From Todiramphus chloris collaris (Eukaryota > Chordata > Aves > Coraciiformes > Alcedinidae): DNA of 64,000 nucleotides. Below are positions 1 through 52,220 of the stretch, in pieces (the stretch's first letter is position 1; every line of letters begins with the position of its first letter). The stretch spans positions 10,807,218 to 10,871,217 of the forward strand of contig JANVCC010000030.1 in the NCBI GenBank assembly GCA_025345505.1, written 5' to 3'. Position numbers and translations under genes: made by a program. The notes beneath the pieces are model-generated. The model was given only the letters and a program-made list of their open reading frames with translations. It had not been told where the DNA came from and made no database searches.

Positions 1-44
<44 letters not shown>
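1..44. repeat. Terminal poly(T) run
   Basis: The window opens with 44 consecutive T residues, followed at once by an AAAATAAACAGCCT string that recurs at 426-439. It could be the poly(A) end of a minus-strand retroposed sequence, a simple repeat, or an assembly-edge artefact. The left flank is outside the window, so this cannot be decided. Confidence 0.8.
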
Positions 45-50
<6 letters not shown>

Positions 51-920
51 AACAGCCTCTTCTGAAATGTCACTAGGGGAAGCCAAGACTCCAGCTGAGC
101 CTTGGCCTGAAGGAAGAAGCAGGGGCTGGGGGAGCGTGTGAACATGAGTGGGTGCGTGCAGGCAAGCACGTGTGTGCAGGAGCACGTGAGTGTCCATGGG
201 GGCACCCTGTGGGAGGGGGCTACACCAGAGAGTGTGAGCATACCCAGGCCTGTGAAAACCCAGAGCTTCCCCAGGGACAAGCCGGTGGTGGATTCCTGTC
301 CATGTTTCTTGGCCTGAGTGCTCCACTGAACCCTCCTCTTGCACCCCTGCTCTCCCACTCCTTTGTGTGGTCCCCCCAGACTGGGGCTGGACTTTGAAAT
401 CTGTTGAAAAGAGATCCCTTTTGCCAAAATAAACAGCCTGTCATGTTAAACTACTCTCCCTTCCTCTCTACCTCCCCTGCCTGCATCCCCACTCCACATC
501 CCAACCTTTTTGCTGGGGGTCATGTCATTCCAGGCAGACTCCTGACTCCAGCGGGAGGTTTGTGGTGCACAGGGGTGCTGGTGCAGAGCCAGGGTGCTGA
601 GGCAGAGCATCACCTACTGCCTGCACCCTGGTCTCCCTGTGCTCCACAAGCTCCTTCACTTACCAGCTCAAACCCCTGACATCTTTATGCTGGGTGGTGA
701 CAGCATTTTGCAGGGTCCAGGGCTCAGCAGTGATGCTGCACATGGCATCCTACAGAGGGGAGAGTTGGATAAGTGACACTGGGTGCTCACTGCAGCCCCC
801 TCATCCACCCCTGCTGTGTCAAGTGCTTCCATGCCCCCATCTTTTTCCTCTCTCTCATTTGCCCTTTCTTTTATTTTTGGTTTGTTTTCTTTCTCCTGTT
901 TCTAATGGAGCAAAAATTTA
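45..920. other. Intergenic stretch, nothing coding recognised
   Basis: I see no conserved protein, RNA gene or clear repeat here. The only structure is a 14-base direct repeat (45-58 and 426-439), each copy containing an AATAAA hexamer. Short open frames on both strands have no recognisable similarity and are probably chance. Confidence 0.5.
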
Positions 921-1160
921 TAGAACCATAAAATGCTGAGATGGAAAATGAGCAATTAGATCATTCAGTCCAGCTCCTCTGCCAGTGCCAGGCTGTTCCC
1001 CACAAGCCTCCCAGTGACTCGTCCAGACTGAGCACTGCACGCTCCAGCCATGTCTTCCACAGTCTAACTGACTTTCTTGGTAGGAAATTTTCCCTCATGT
1101 CTTGCCTCCAATAGAAATGTGTTATGTTTGAGCCTGTCACTGAGTTACCCATCCTAGTGC
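921..1160 (-). mobile_element. Old CR1 LINE 3'-end fragment
   Basis: The stretch from the TAGAACCATAAAATGCTGAG region through a 'gatcattcagtccagctcct' type segment to 'ttggtaggaaattttccctc' follows the layout of avian CR1 3' ends in reverse orientation. That layout is the ATTCTATG-type tail, then the 'ATC ATC nAGTCCAGCTCC' motif, then the 'GTGAAGAA.TTTTCCT' motif. It is diverged from the other CR1 pieces in this window, suggesting an older insertion. Borders are approximate. Confidence 0.6.
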
Positions 1161-1544
1161 TGCTCTGAGCACCCAGGACTGCACTGTGCCTGGCTGTGTG
1201 TCTCAGCCCCACACATGCCATGGCTCCTCTGCATGGGATGGAGCTTCTGTTGTGTCCACACCACCATCCCCTCCCCATTCCATCTCCTTTCCCTCCATCT
1301 AGCTCACATCTTCCTTGGCCTTCCACAGCACCTGGCTTGGGCTCTCCTGGGGTGGTGGGGAGTGACACCAGTGGGCATGGGATGGCCTTGCGCCCCACAG
1401 CCCCCATATGAAGGTCACAGTGCCAAGCAACCTTTCCCCAGCAGGCAAAGTGAAGACAGGGGCCAGGACCTGCCATGCTGAGCTGCCTCCTTGGCCTTAG
1501 TGGCCTTCCCCCTGCTTCAAGAGGGAACCCCTTCTGCATCACAA
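1161..1544. other. Intergenic stretch, nothing recognised
   Basis: This is GC-moderate sequence with only short open frames lacking any recognised motif. No RNA gene or repeat was recognised. Confidence 0.4.
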
Positions 1545-1786
1545 CAGCCCCCTGTCAAGTTGTCCCCCAGCCCTGGGCATCAGGCAACATTCGGCAGCTC
1601 CTCCAGCTGCTCCCACATCCCCTGGTTGTCCAGCTGTGTCGCCAGCTGTGTCTCCAGCTATGCCACCAGCTAGCACCACTTCTTGGCCAGATCTTCCTTC
1701 TCCTGCTGTGCCTGCAGCAGGGCTGCTGCCTGTGCCTGGCAGCATCAGGCCAGCTGCTCCTCCAAGGCCTGCTCTTGGCCCCTTGC
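1545..1786 (-). pseudogene. Possible CROCC2/rootletin-like coiled-coil relic exon
   Basis: Read on the minus strand from about 1786, after a strong pyrimidine tract and an ACAG acceptor, one frame gives a Gln/Glu/Leu-rich coiled-coil text. It includes QALEEQLA, then CQAQAAALLQAQQEKEDLAKK, then LETQLATQLDNQ and WEQLEEL. This is the style of rootletin and its paralogue CROCC2. Four in-frame stops interrupt it, and each is one C-to-T change away from CGA (Arg) or CAG (Gln). In mammals CROCC2 lies head-to-head with MAB21L4 beside AGXT, which is the position and strand seen here. It could also be chance coiled-coil-like text in a CAG/CTG-rich stretch. No other CROCC2 exon was recognised, so the family assignment is an inference. 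Confidence 0.32.
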
Positions 1787-1796
1787 CTGTGGGGGA

Positions 1797-2072
1797 GAGG
1801 TGGAGGAAGAGGAAGGGGAAGGGGAAAGGGAAATGGAAGAGAGAAAGAGGAAGGGGAAAGAAGGGGAATGGGAAAGAGGAAGGAGGGAGGAGGAAAAGGA
1901 AAGGGGAAGTGGAAAGGGAAAAGGGAAAGGGAAAGGGAAAGGGAAAGGGAAAGGGGAAAGGAGAGGAGAAAGGGGAAAGGAGAGGGGAAAGTGGAAGGAG
2001 AAAAGGAAAAGAGAAAGGAGGATGGGGAAAGGGGAAGGGGAAAAGAGGAAGAAGGAAAAGAAAAGGGGAAGG
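1797..2072. repeat. Homopurine GGGAAA/GGAAG tract
   Basis: About 275 bases are almost purely G and A on the plus strand, with a regular GGGAAA hexamer core around 1915-1970 and less regular GGAAG/GAGGAA flanks. Such mirror-like polypurine tracts can adopt triplex DNA. On the minus strand the right part would be a very long polypyrimidine tract directly before the coiled-coil relic exon at 1786. Long Lys/Glu/Arg/Gly open frames through it are by-products of the repeat. Confidence 0.9.
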
Positions 2073-2870
2073 CCTCAGCCAATTGAAGGGCAGAGAGCAG
2101 CATTTTGCAGCATTCAGCTCTCAACAGTGGCACCTGGAGGTCTGGAAAGTGCAGTGCCAAAGGCGGTGAGGAGATGGAGGGATCACATTGCACTCACTCC
2201 TCCTGATGCCAGAGGTCTGGAAGCAACGGGAGCAGGACACCATGGTCATGCTGCAGGGTCAGCCAGCACCATGCCAAGGAGGGCCAGGTGCTGCCTGAAG
2301 GACTTTCCTCACTGCTGCCACAGCAGGGACTCCATCCATGACAAAGTGACGCTCCTAGGGCATTCAGCAACCCCACCAGCAGTGAACTGTGTGCCACCAC
2401 TCCTGGAAAAAGTGGTGTCCTGTGTCTCTCTGACCTCTTTTTCCCACATCAGGGCCTGGAGTGGTCTTGTTGTCTGCCTGACTTGGCCTCAGCATCCTCC
2501 AGGATGAGCTCAGATCCCTCTGATGGGGAGTATGAAGCCCCCAGGCGTGGTCCATCTGTTAAATCCATGTTTCTCTAATTTAGGTACAAGGATGTCGTGC
2601 AGGACAGATGTTGGGGGACTGAGGTGAAAGTATGAGGGTAGAGCCAGAAAAGCTGTATGGAAACAACAGCTGCCCTGCTGTGGCCGGAGCTGTCCCAGCT
2701 CCAGGCAGTCCAGGGGCTAAGCCTGCCGCAGGCATCTCTCGGGAGGCAGGAGGTGGCCGTGACCCCTCAAATCAGAGCACAGACCCCGAACACGGGGCCC
2801 TTGCCCCAGCACCATCTTCTCCTGGAAGCAGGCAGGCTGAGGACTGCCGCCTCTGCCTCCACGGCCCAGG
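2073..2870. other. Intergenic stretch, nothing coding recognised
   Basis: I could not recognise any conserved exon, repeat or RNA gene here in either strand. It lies between the polypurine tract and the first CpG island. If a CROCC2 gene once existed on the minus strand its 5' exons would be expected here, but none is visible. Confidence 0.35.
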
Positions 2871-2879
2871 GGTTTTGGG

Positions 2880-3600
2880 GCCGAAAGTGCCGGTTTGCGA
2901 GCCCGCCGGTGGCGATCCTCCAGCCGCCGGGGCGCACCGTCGCCATGGCAACCGCAGCCGCTGCGGGCCGGGAGGGGCGGGGGCGGGGGGCGGGGCTGCT
3001 GGCGGGACGGGGCTGCCCACGGGCCGGGCCCACGCGTGGGTCGGGGCTGGGTTTACCGGGCCGAGGGGCGCGGGTGGCCGCCTGCAGCTGCGAGCTTGAG
3101 CCTGAGCGGGAGCGAGCCGTGGGCTGGGCTCGGGGCCGGGCTCATGCGCTGAGCTCATGCCTGGTAGGCGTGGGGTCCCACAGCCCTCCCACAGACACCG
3201 CGGCGGGACCCGGCTCCAACGGGAACCGGCTCCAGCTCCAGCTCTTGTCGGCGCAGCGCAAGTTCCGAGCAGACCTGCCCCGGCAACCCCAGCAGCTGGG
3301 CCTGCTGAACCGAGCCGAGCTGGGCCGGACCGGGAGGGACGCGGGTCGCCTTCCCCTGTCTCTGTCTGTGCAGGGATGCTGCCGGCGCGCAGGCCTGGGG
3401 CCGGGAGACACGTGGGGACCGCAGCGGAGTCCCAGCGTGACCTGCCGCCTCGGCGTCTTCTGTCATCTTGCTGGACTGCCGGGAGGGCCACGGTGTGACT
3501 CGGTGCCCAGCCCCGTCTCTGCCCCGGGGAGACACGGATCTCCTGGCAGCACTCTCTGGCGCTGGTCCACCATGGCAACCCGCGGCGGGGGCTTCCCTCC
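2880..3600. promoter_or_regulatory. CpG island with RFX-type X-box, likely old MAB21L4/CROCC2 promoter
   Basis: The segment is very rich in G, C and CpG, unlike its flanks. At 2939-2952 it carries GTCGCCATGGCAAC, one base from the palindromic X-box GTTGCCATGGCAAC bound by RFX factors that drive ciliary genes. A second half-site, CCATGGCAAC, lies at 3570-3579. In mammals MAB21L4 and the ciliary-rootlet paralogue CROCC2 are divergently arranged here, so a shared bidirectional promoter is plausible. The island still looks undecayed even though the adjacent MAB21L4 copy is broken. Some transcript may therefore still start here, but none can be proved from sequence. Confidence 0.5.
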
Positions 3601-3674
3601 ACCTGTCCCACCCCAGCTAACAGCCCTGCCCTCACTGCCCACAGGTTTTTCCTCCTGCTCACAGCAGGCTCGGG

Positions 3675-6169
3675 ATGGGGGTGGAGTTGCCACAGCAGCC
3701 AGCGCTTCCCAGTGGCACAGCTAGGGTCGACGCCAGGGAGCCTCACTTCCTCGTGGACTACTCCAGCAACCTAGAAGCCTTTGAGTCTGCTCAAAGGTGT
3801 TGAGGATGCTGTCACTGTGGAGGTCTCCCTGTGGATCAATGGAGATGCCTTGTGGGTGTTGGCAGCCCAGGGAGTCCAGCCAAGCACTGTCCAGGGCTAG
3901 GCACCTGCTATCTGCAAGTGCCCTCTCCAGGAACTGACTTGGAGGACTGGATCAGTGCCATGGATGTGATGGACCGGGGAGGTTGTGAAGGGTGCCTGAT
4001 TCTGGGCAAAGTCCTCCAGCACTTGAAAGAGCTCCTTGTTTTAGCCATTGTGCCCTGCCAACCCTGCTTCCTGCTTCAGCCAGGTGCGTATGCTGGTGCG
4101 GCACTTCCCTGCCTCCAGCATAGCTGGGGAGCCCAGCTTGGCAGCAGTCCCTGCGCAAATGGGCAGGAGTGTAAGCCCCCAGGCATGTGGCCCGCCCAAA
4201 GCCTGCACAAGCAAGCAAGCACCCTGTCATGTGCTAGGACAGGCTTTGCTCTCAGCTAAGGAAGGTGAAATGCAAACTACTCCTGTTATCCCACAGCAGC
4301 AGAAACATCCTCAGACCCTGGTCTGAAGGCATCTTTCTTAGTGTGTGGCAGCTCCATGCAGGGTTCTCCCACCTCTGTGATTAGTCCCCAGGTAGCCTTT
4401 GCTCAAGAATTTGGTGTGCTTGTCTCACCCTAACCACATTTCTCCTATATCTCCTGGCCTCTAAGTGCCCCTGCTCACTGGAGTAGGATATTTGAAGGGT
4501 GAGCTGGAAGTGCATCAGGGCTGGACTGGGATCTTGAGACATGTATCTAATGCTGCACACACACAGGGCCCAACTGGCAGCATCATCCTCATGAAGGACA
4601 TGGTGGCGGAGGGACCCTGGGAATGGCCATAAAGATCCCATCAGCTTCTTCATTAATTTCCAGCTTCAAAGGTGTCTCTTGAAGTAAATTGGCCCTGATG
4701 GAAAAGTCATGTGAGAGTACCAGCCTGTCTGAAAGGCTCTTAGCCCAGCCACCCCCCAGAAAGACCACCATTCCCTCCTTACTCTACAGCCAAGGCAAAG
4801 CCCTTCATCTTCCTCTACCCTGACAAGCTGAGAGCTTTCCTGCACAATTTTTCTTGGACCATGTTGTTTTTCTTGGCACTGTTCAGCCACCCAAGTGGCA
4901 TGGCCCCATTTGGCTGCTTGGGGCTTCCTTCTGTGCCCACACCTGATGGCCTGGCCTTGAGCCCTGCTGGCGCCACGTTCCTTCCCAAAACCCACCCCAG
5001 AGGGGTTTGGAGAATGGCTTTTGCTGGGGAACCACAGCCAAACCACAGCATTGGAAAGTGATTAATCAAGCAGGGTGGGATGTGTCCACAAGTGTTGTGG
5101 CACATTTCTGGTTCAGCCTGTGGGACTGGCTGTGGTAACTTCCCCAACACAGCCATACTCTCTACATCTAGGTGACCTCAGTGCTGAAAATCTGCAGGAA
5201 GATGCCATGGATATCTCCCTGCTGATTCACAGCAGCTATGAGTAGCTGGGTGACCCTGCCCCCAGGGATCTCCCTTGGCCAGCCACACTGCCAGGTGTAG
5301 GCAAAAGAGGGATGGGAAAGTGGGGGGACATATCAACAGGGGGGTGAAGTCATCACCTCATGATGCCCAACCTTGTTGCCCTGTGCTGGGGGAAAAAATC
5401 TCAGCCAAATTTCAGGCAGATCAAGGAAAGCAGCAAGGGAGGTGGCACAAGTCAAGGAGCCCCCTCAAATTGTTTGCAGGAGCTGAATGCTGGCCACATG
5501 GAGGGTGACAGCTCTCAGTTCCTTGCTTGGGCGTTGGGAGTAAGCCTGGGCATCTGGCAGTAGCAGAGTGATGTGGTGCCTCCCAGGGTGGGCTGCAGGA
5601 GGGAATGGGGTCAGAGTGACACACATCTTACCTAGCAGCACAGCTACCCAGCCCCAGGGAGGAACTGAGCATCTGGCTGGAACAGCCCAGATTTGTTTCA
5701 GGCACAATGTGGTTCAGACGGATGCTCAGCCTCTCCTTTGGGTCCAAACCACCCTCCCGTCTGGGGCAGCCCACAGCCCTCTTGCATGTGAGGGAGTACA
5801 ACCCCAGTTTGCCTCTCCTCTTGTCCTTTCTGGGAGGCAGGAGTTGCCCAGCAGCATTCCCATCAAGCTAAAATCTCCTGGGCTCTGCTTCACCTGAGGT
5901 GGATCCAGGATGCTGCATGTCTGGGGGCCACGTAGGTGGCTGTGGGGGGGATCCCCATGCGTGCCAGGTCACTGCAGCTGCTGGCATGCACTGCCCAACC
6001 CTGCCACAGAAGCTGTGGGAGGCTGGCCATGTTGGGATGCAGGGCTCAAGCAGAGTGGGGAACCCTCTCCTCTAATTTCCCACTTGCCTCTGCTTAATTC
6101 CAGGTATACCAGATCCAGGATGGCACACACCACTCAGCAATGTCCCTATTCCTCTCCAAGATGGGGTAA
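3675..6169 (+). pseudogene. MAB21L4: MAB21L4-like gene, broken
   Basis: MAB21L4 is a Mab-21 family protein (human C2orf54) and AGXT's neighbour in mammals. An ATG at 3675 opens MGVELP, like the human start, followed by PHFLVDYSSNLEAFESAQ, matching human RFIVDYSRGLEAFQFAL. About two dozen N-terminal residues are absent. A TGA at 3801 ends this frame. The homologous text continues in the next frame (VEDAVTVEVSLWINGDALWV, 3799-3858), then returns to the first frame around 3898 with TCYLQVPSPGTDLEDW and KVLQHLKELLVLAIVPCQ (about 3901-4060). A last exon at 6104-6169, after an intact TTAATTCCAG acceptor, encodes VYQIQDGTHHSAMSLFLSKMG and a stop, like human FQVFNIQDKDRISAMQSIF. A weaker candidate exon starts at 5173 (GDLSAENLQED). 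The middle of the protein was not found. Two frameshifts within 100 bases plus the missing parts argue for a unitary pseudogene. Assembly errors or a rapidly evolving functional copy remain possible. Confidence 0.6.
4260..6103. other. Interior of MAB21L4-like locus, mostly unrecognised
   Basis: Between the N-terminal MAB21L4 text and its terminal exon no exon can be assigned with confidence. One possible exon begins at 5173 after CTACATCTAG. The central Mab-21 helical region, strongly conserved in functional members, is not visible in any frame. I see no CR1 or other repeat here. Confidence 0.4.
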
Positions 6170-6259
6170 GAAACCTCCCAGCGAAGCTGAGTGGGACCCC
6201 ACTGCCACCCCATCTGGGTGTCTCAAAACTTGGGCAATTGAAAGGTGATCTATAGGGCC

Positions 6260-6844
6260 AGGAAGCAGCATGCTGCTGTGTTGCTTTATTGAGGAAAGAT
6301 GCTACTGGGGAGTGAGGGAATGTCCTGCCGCAGCTGGGTGGGGATGCACAGCCTCTCAGCTTCCTGATGGAGCTGGGCACCAGGGTGAGTGTTTCATCGC
6401 AGGGTACTTAAATTGAGGGGATGGCTGGCATCCTGCACTGCCAGGCTTTGGTGTGGGGATGGGCAAGGTTGATGATGGTGGCAGAGAAAAGGACCTGTGA
6501 TCAGATACTGCATCCATCCCTCCCATCAGATTGCAGTGGGGCTGCCGTGCCCTGGAGCCAGGGGAAGGGTTGGAACTGGAGGGCCAGGCCACCAGGGTGA
6601 GGAATGACCCTGGGCAGGGAACTTGGAGAAGGGATTTTGAGCCATGTCCAGTGTTTGCCAAGATGCAGTCCTCACCTCCTTGTCCCCTGCTCCTTCCTGC
6701 TCTGGCTTGGTTTGTGGGTGTTGCAGTGCTTCTCATCAGCACGCCAGGCAGGCAGTGGAGCCCCTCTGCTTTCCAGCTGCCTGCAGCTGGGCATGGAGGG
6801 AAATGCTGCACCACCTTGTCTGGATCCCCCCTTTGCAGGGATTC
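6260..6844 (-). other. AGXT: AGXT 3' UTR with poly(A) signal
   Basis: The AGXT stop codon is at 6845-6847. Downstream on the minus strand the first canonical AATAAA is at 6290-6285, so the transcript probably ends near 6255-6275. The MAB21L4-like terminal exon ends at 6169 on the opposite strand, leaving only about 100 bases between the two convergent 3' ends. Confidence 0.7.
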
Positions 6845-10408
<3,564 letters not shown>

Positions 10409-10498
10409 GGTGCACCTTGACAGCCCCAGGAGTGGAGCCCAGAGGAGAGGAACAGCAGAGATTGCCCGTACAGCACTCAGCACTGCACCACAGCACAT
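10409..10498 (-). other. AGXT: In-frame N-terminal extension of AGXT (candidate mitochondrial presequence)
   Basis: The AGXT frame stays open upstream of the ATG at 10408. The nearest upstream in-frame ATG, at 10498, would add 30 residues containing [16 protein letters not shown] and ending LGLSRCT. They include Arg residues at positions 11 and 28 and no acidic residue, and are rich in Ala, Leu and Ser, as in mitochondrial targeting peptides. In several mammals an upstream start in exon 1 produces just such a mitochondrial leader of about 22 residues, whereas human has lost it. Homology with those leaders is not obvious in sequence, so this is an inference from position and composition. The frame is also open to an ATG at 10594, but that part is Gly/Pro-rich and unconvincing. 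Confidence 0.5.
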
Positions 10499-11880
10499 CC
10501 GGTGCCAGCAGTGTCCAGTGTCCCTGTGGACCCTGACCCTGGGGCTTGGTGCTCCCCCCGCTGGCATGGACTCTGTCCCTGGCTGCCTCCTCATCCAGTT
10601 AATGTGCTACCAGTACCATCCCTGATGTCTCTGTCCATTTTGGGGGTTGTCCCCTTGCTAGTGCTGGAAGGCTGGCTCCCCAGGCATGCCAGACTTTGGG
10701 GCTGTCAAGCACTCATGCAGACTCCATCCCCATGGCCCCCAGGACACCATGGTTGATGGTTCCCAACACTGTCTCAGCAGGTGACTCCCTGATCCTGGGC
10801 ATGCAGCTCCTGTGCTATGGGATGGTTGTACTGGGGCTGGCTCAGCACAGCTGTCACAGTCATGACTCCTCCAGCAGCACAAAGCTCTGTCAGTCAGGTC
10901 TCCCTGACCAAGGGCCTGCCTTGCGGAAGGACACCCGGCCAAGTGACAGCTGCCTGGAGGAGGCTGACCATCAGGATGGTTTGCACAAAGAGCCATGAGA
11001 CATGGCTGCCGTCCCTGCTGCAGTGAGCTGTGCTCTGTGGGTTCAGCCTGGCTCACAGACATCACAGCAAGTCCTGATGAAGCCATAGGCCACGTGTGCC
11101 TCTTCAATATGCCGTGTCTGTCATCTGCCACATGTGCCCATTGCATCATGCCCATCCTCCAGCACCTTCTCTGCCATCCATACTTCAAAATGCAAGTTGC
11201 CCACTGCTGGCTCCTGGAACATTCAGAACAAGTCTCCAGCCAGAGGAGTTACTCAGTGAGCAAAGCTTTAGGCTAAGGATGATGGTTGTGGGGTGGAAAT
11301 TACCACCATGGCAGGGCTGGCACTGGTGGATGGTGCTGAAAGTACCTGGAACCGGTGTGTGGGGCTGGCAGTGGTGCCAGGTGACAGCACATCTGTCTGG
11401 GCAGACAGATGGTCATCTCTGCGAGGATCTGGGAGCCAGTGTAGCTGACGCCACATAGATGATAGAAACCACAGTTATTCTGAGGACTGCTGCCTGGTCA
11501 TCTTCTACTGAAGTGAGGACCACAAGTCCTGATGTTCCGAGAGGTCCCAAGCCAGCCCCTCATCCCGTGCCCCAGTCATGTGCTCCTCCCTCTGAGGTGA
11601 CTCCCCACCACTGGGTTTGCTGACAGATGCTCACAGCATCACCAAAACACTCAGTCCCTAAAACACTGTCAGGAGAGATCCGATGGAGACCCACCACCAC
11701 TGTGGCAAGTGGGTGTATGAAGACCTCTCTGCTGCCTGTCCTCCAGGGAGACTTGGGGAAAGGGTGGGGCAGGGAGTGTTTGTCCTCGTGGTTGGTGTGG
11801 CGGGGTGAGGGAGGATGCAGAGCTGTAACAGCTGGCGATGAAGGCGTAATCTTCTTTCCACAATGGGTCTAAATTCTCCA
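10499..11880. other. Intergenic region between divergent AGXT and KIF1A
   Basis: It must contain the AGXT promoter at its left end and perhaps liver control elements, but no TATA box or well-defined factor site could be assigned. No conserved exon, RNA gene or repeat was recognised. Short open frames here lack recognisable similarity. Confidence 0.4.
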
Positions 11881-12360
11881 GTGCAGATGGACAAGGAGCC
11901 GGCCGTGCCGCCCCAGGGGCTGCGGGGCAGGGGGCTCATCAGGCCGGCAGGGTGAAGAAGCTCTGCGCTGGAGGTGGATGCTGACAGCCGCGGCCACCAG
12001 GAGCTGGGGGCCAGTGCCGGGGCGAGAGAGGGAGCCGGGGACTAGAGGGGACCCCTGCAGGGGGCAGCCCTCCCCGGGGAGGCGCGCTGGCGCGGCCGGG
12101 GTACCGCGCCCCGGGGAGCCGGGGATGGAGGGGGGCGGTTGCCAGGCGACGGTTGCCGGGAGACGGTTGCCGGGTGACGCGGGAGGCCGTTCCCCTCCCC
12201 GCGCCCTTGCGGCCGTTCCGCAGCGGGGACCGGGGGTGGGGGGCATGCGCTGACGTCACCGCTCCATCCCTGGCTCGCGCCCTCCCGGTCCCCCCCTTCC
12301 CCCGGGCGGCGGCAGCCAACCGGCGCGCGGGGCGTGGCGGGGCGGGCGGGGACCGCAGGG

Positions 12361-12483
12361 GCGGGGCCGTTTCCCGCACCGCACCGCACCGCATCTCGCC
12401 GCTCGGCCTCATGCCGGCGCCCCCCGCCCGCGGCTGAGCGCTGCGCTCCGCCGAACCGGGCACGGGCACGGGCACGGGCACAG
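12361..12483 (+). other. KIF1A: Predicted KIF1A non-coding first exon (3' part) with 8-codon uORF
   Basis: A strong donor, CACAG|GTAGGA, at 12483/12484 is the most likely end of a 5' UTR exon that joins the exon beginning at 18238. The transcription start is not determinable, so the left border is arbitrary. Within this segment an ATG at 12411 opens an 8-codon uORF ending in TGA at 12435-12437. If the start site is upstream of it, the uORF could dampen translation. Confidence 0.45.

Positions 12484-52220
<39,737 letters not shown>

Noticed and set aside
1475-2193. Long open frames (about 200-270 codons) rich in Lys, Glu, Arg and Gly through the GGGAAA tract
   Set aside because: The composition is dictated by the purine repeat; all three plus frames are open there and none has conserved residues.
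2657-3746. Open frames of 324-355 codons on both strands in the first CpG island
   Set aside because: GC-rich DNA lacks stop codons by chance; the translations are Pro/Arg/Gly/Ala-rich without motif or splice logic.
3831-4259. 142-codon open frame as a stand-alone protein
   Set aside because: Only its middle (about 3901-4080) resembles MAB21L4; the ATG and both ends are arbitrary, so it is treated as part of the broken gene.
11320-11341. REST/RE1-like site reading TGGTGCTGAA upstream of KIF1A
   Set aside because: Only the right half of the RE1 consensus fits; the left half does not match at standard spacing.
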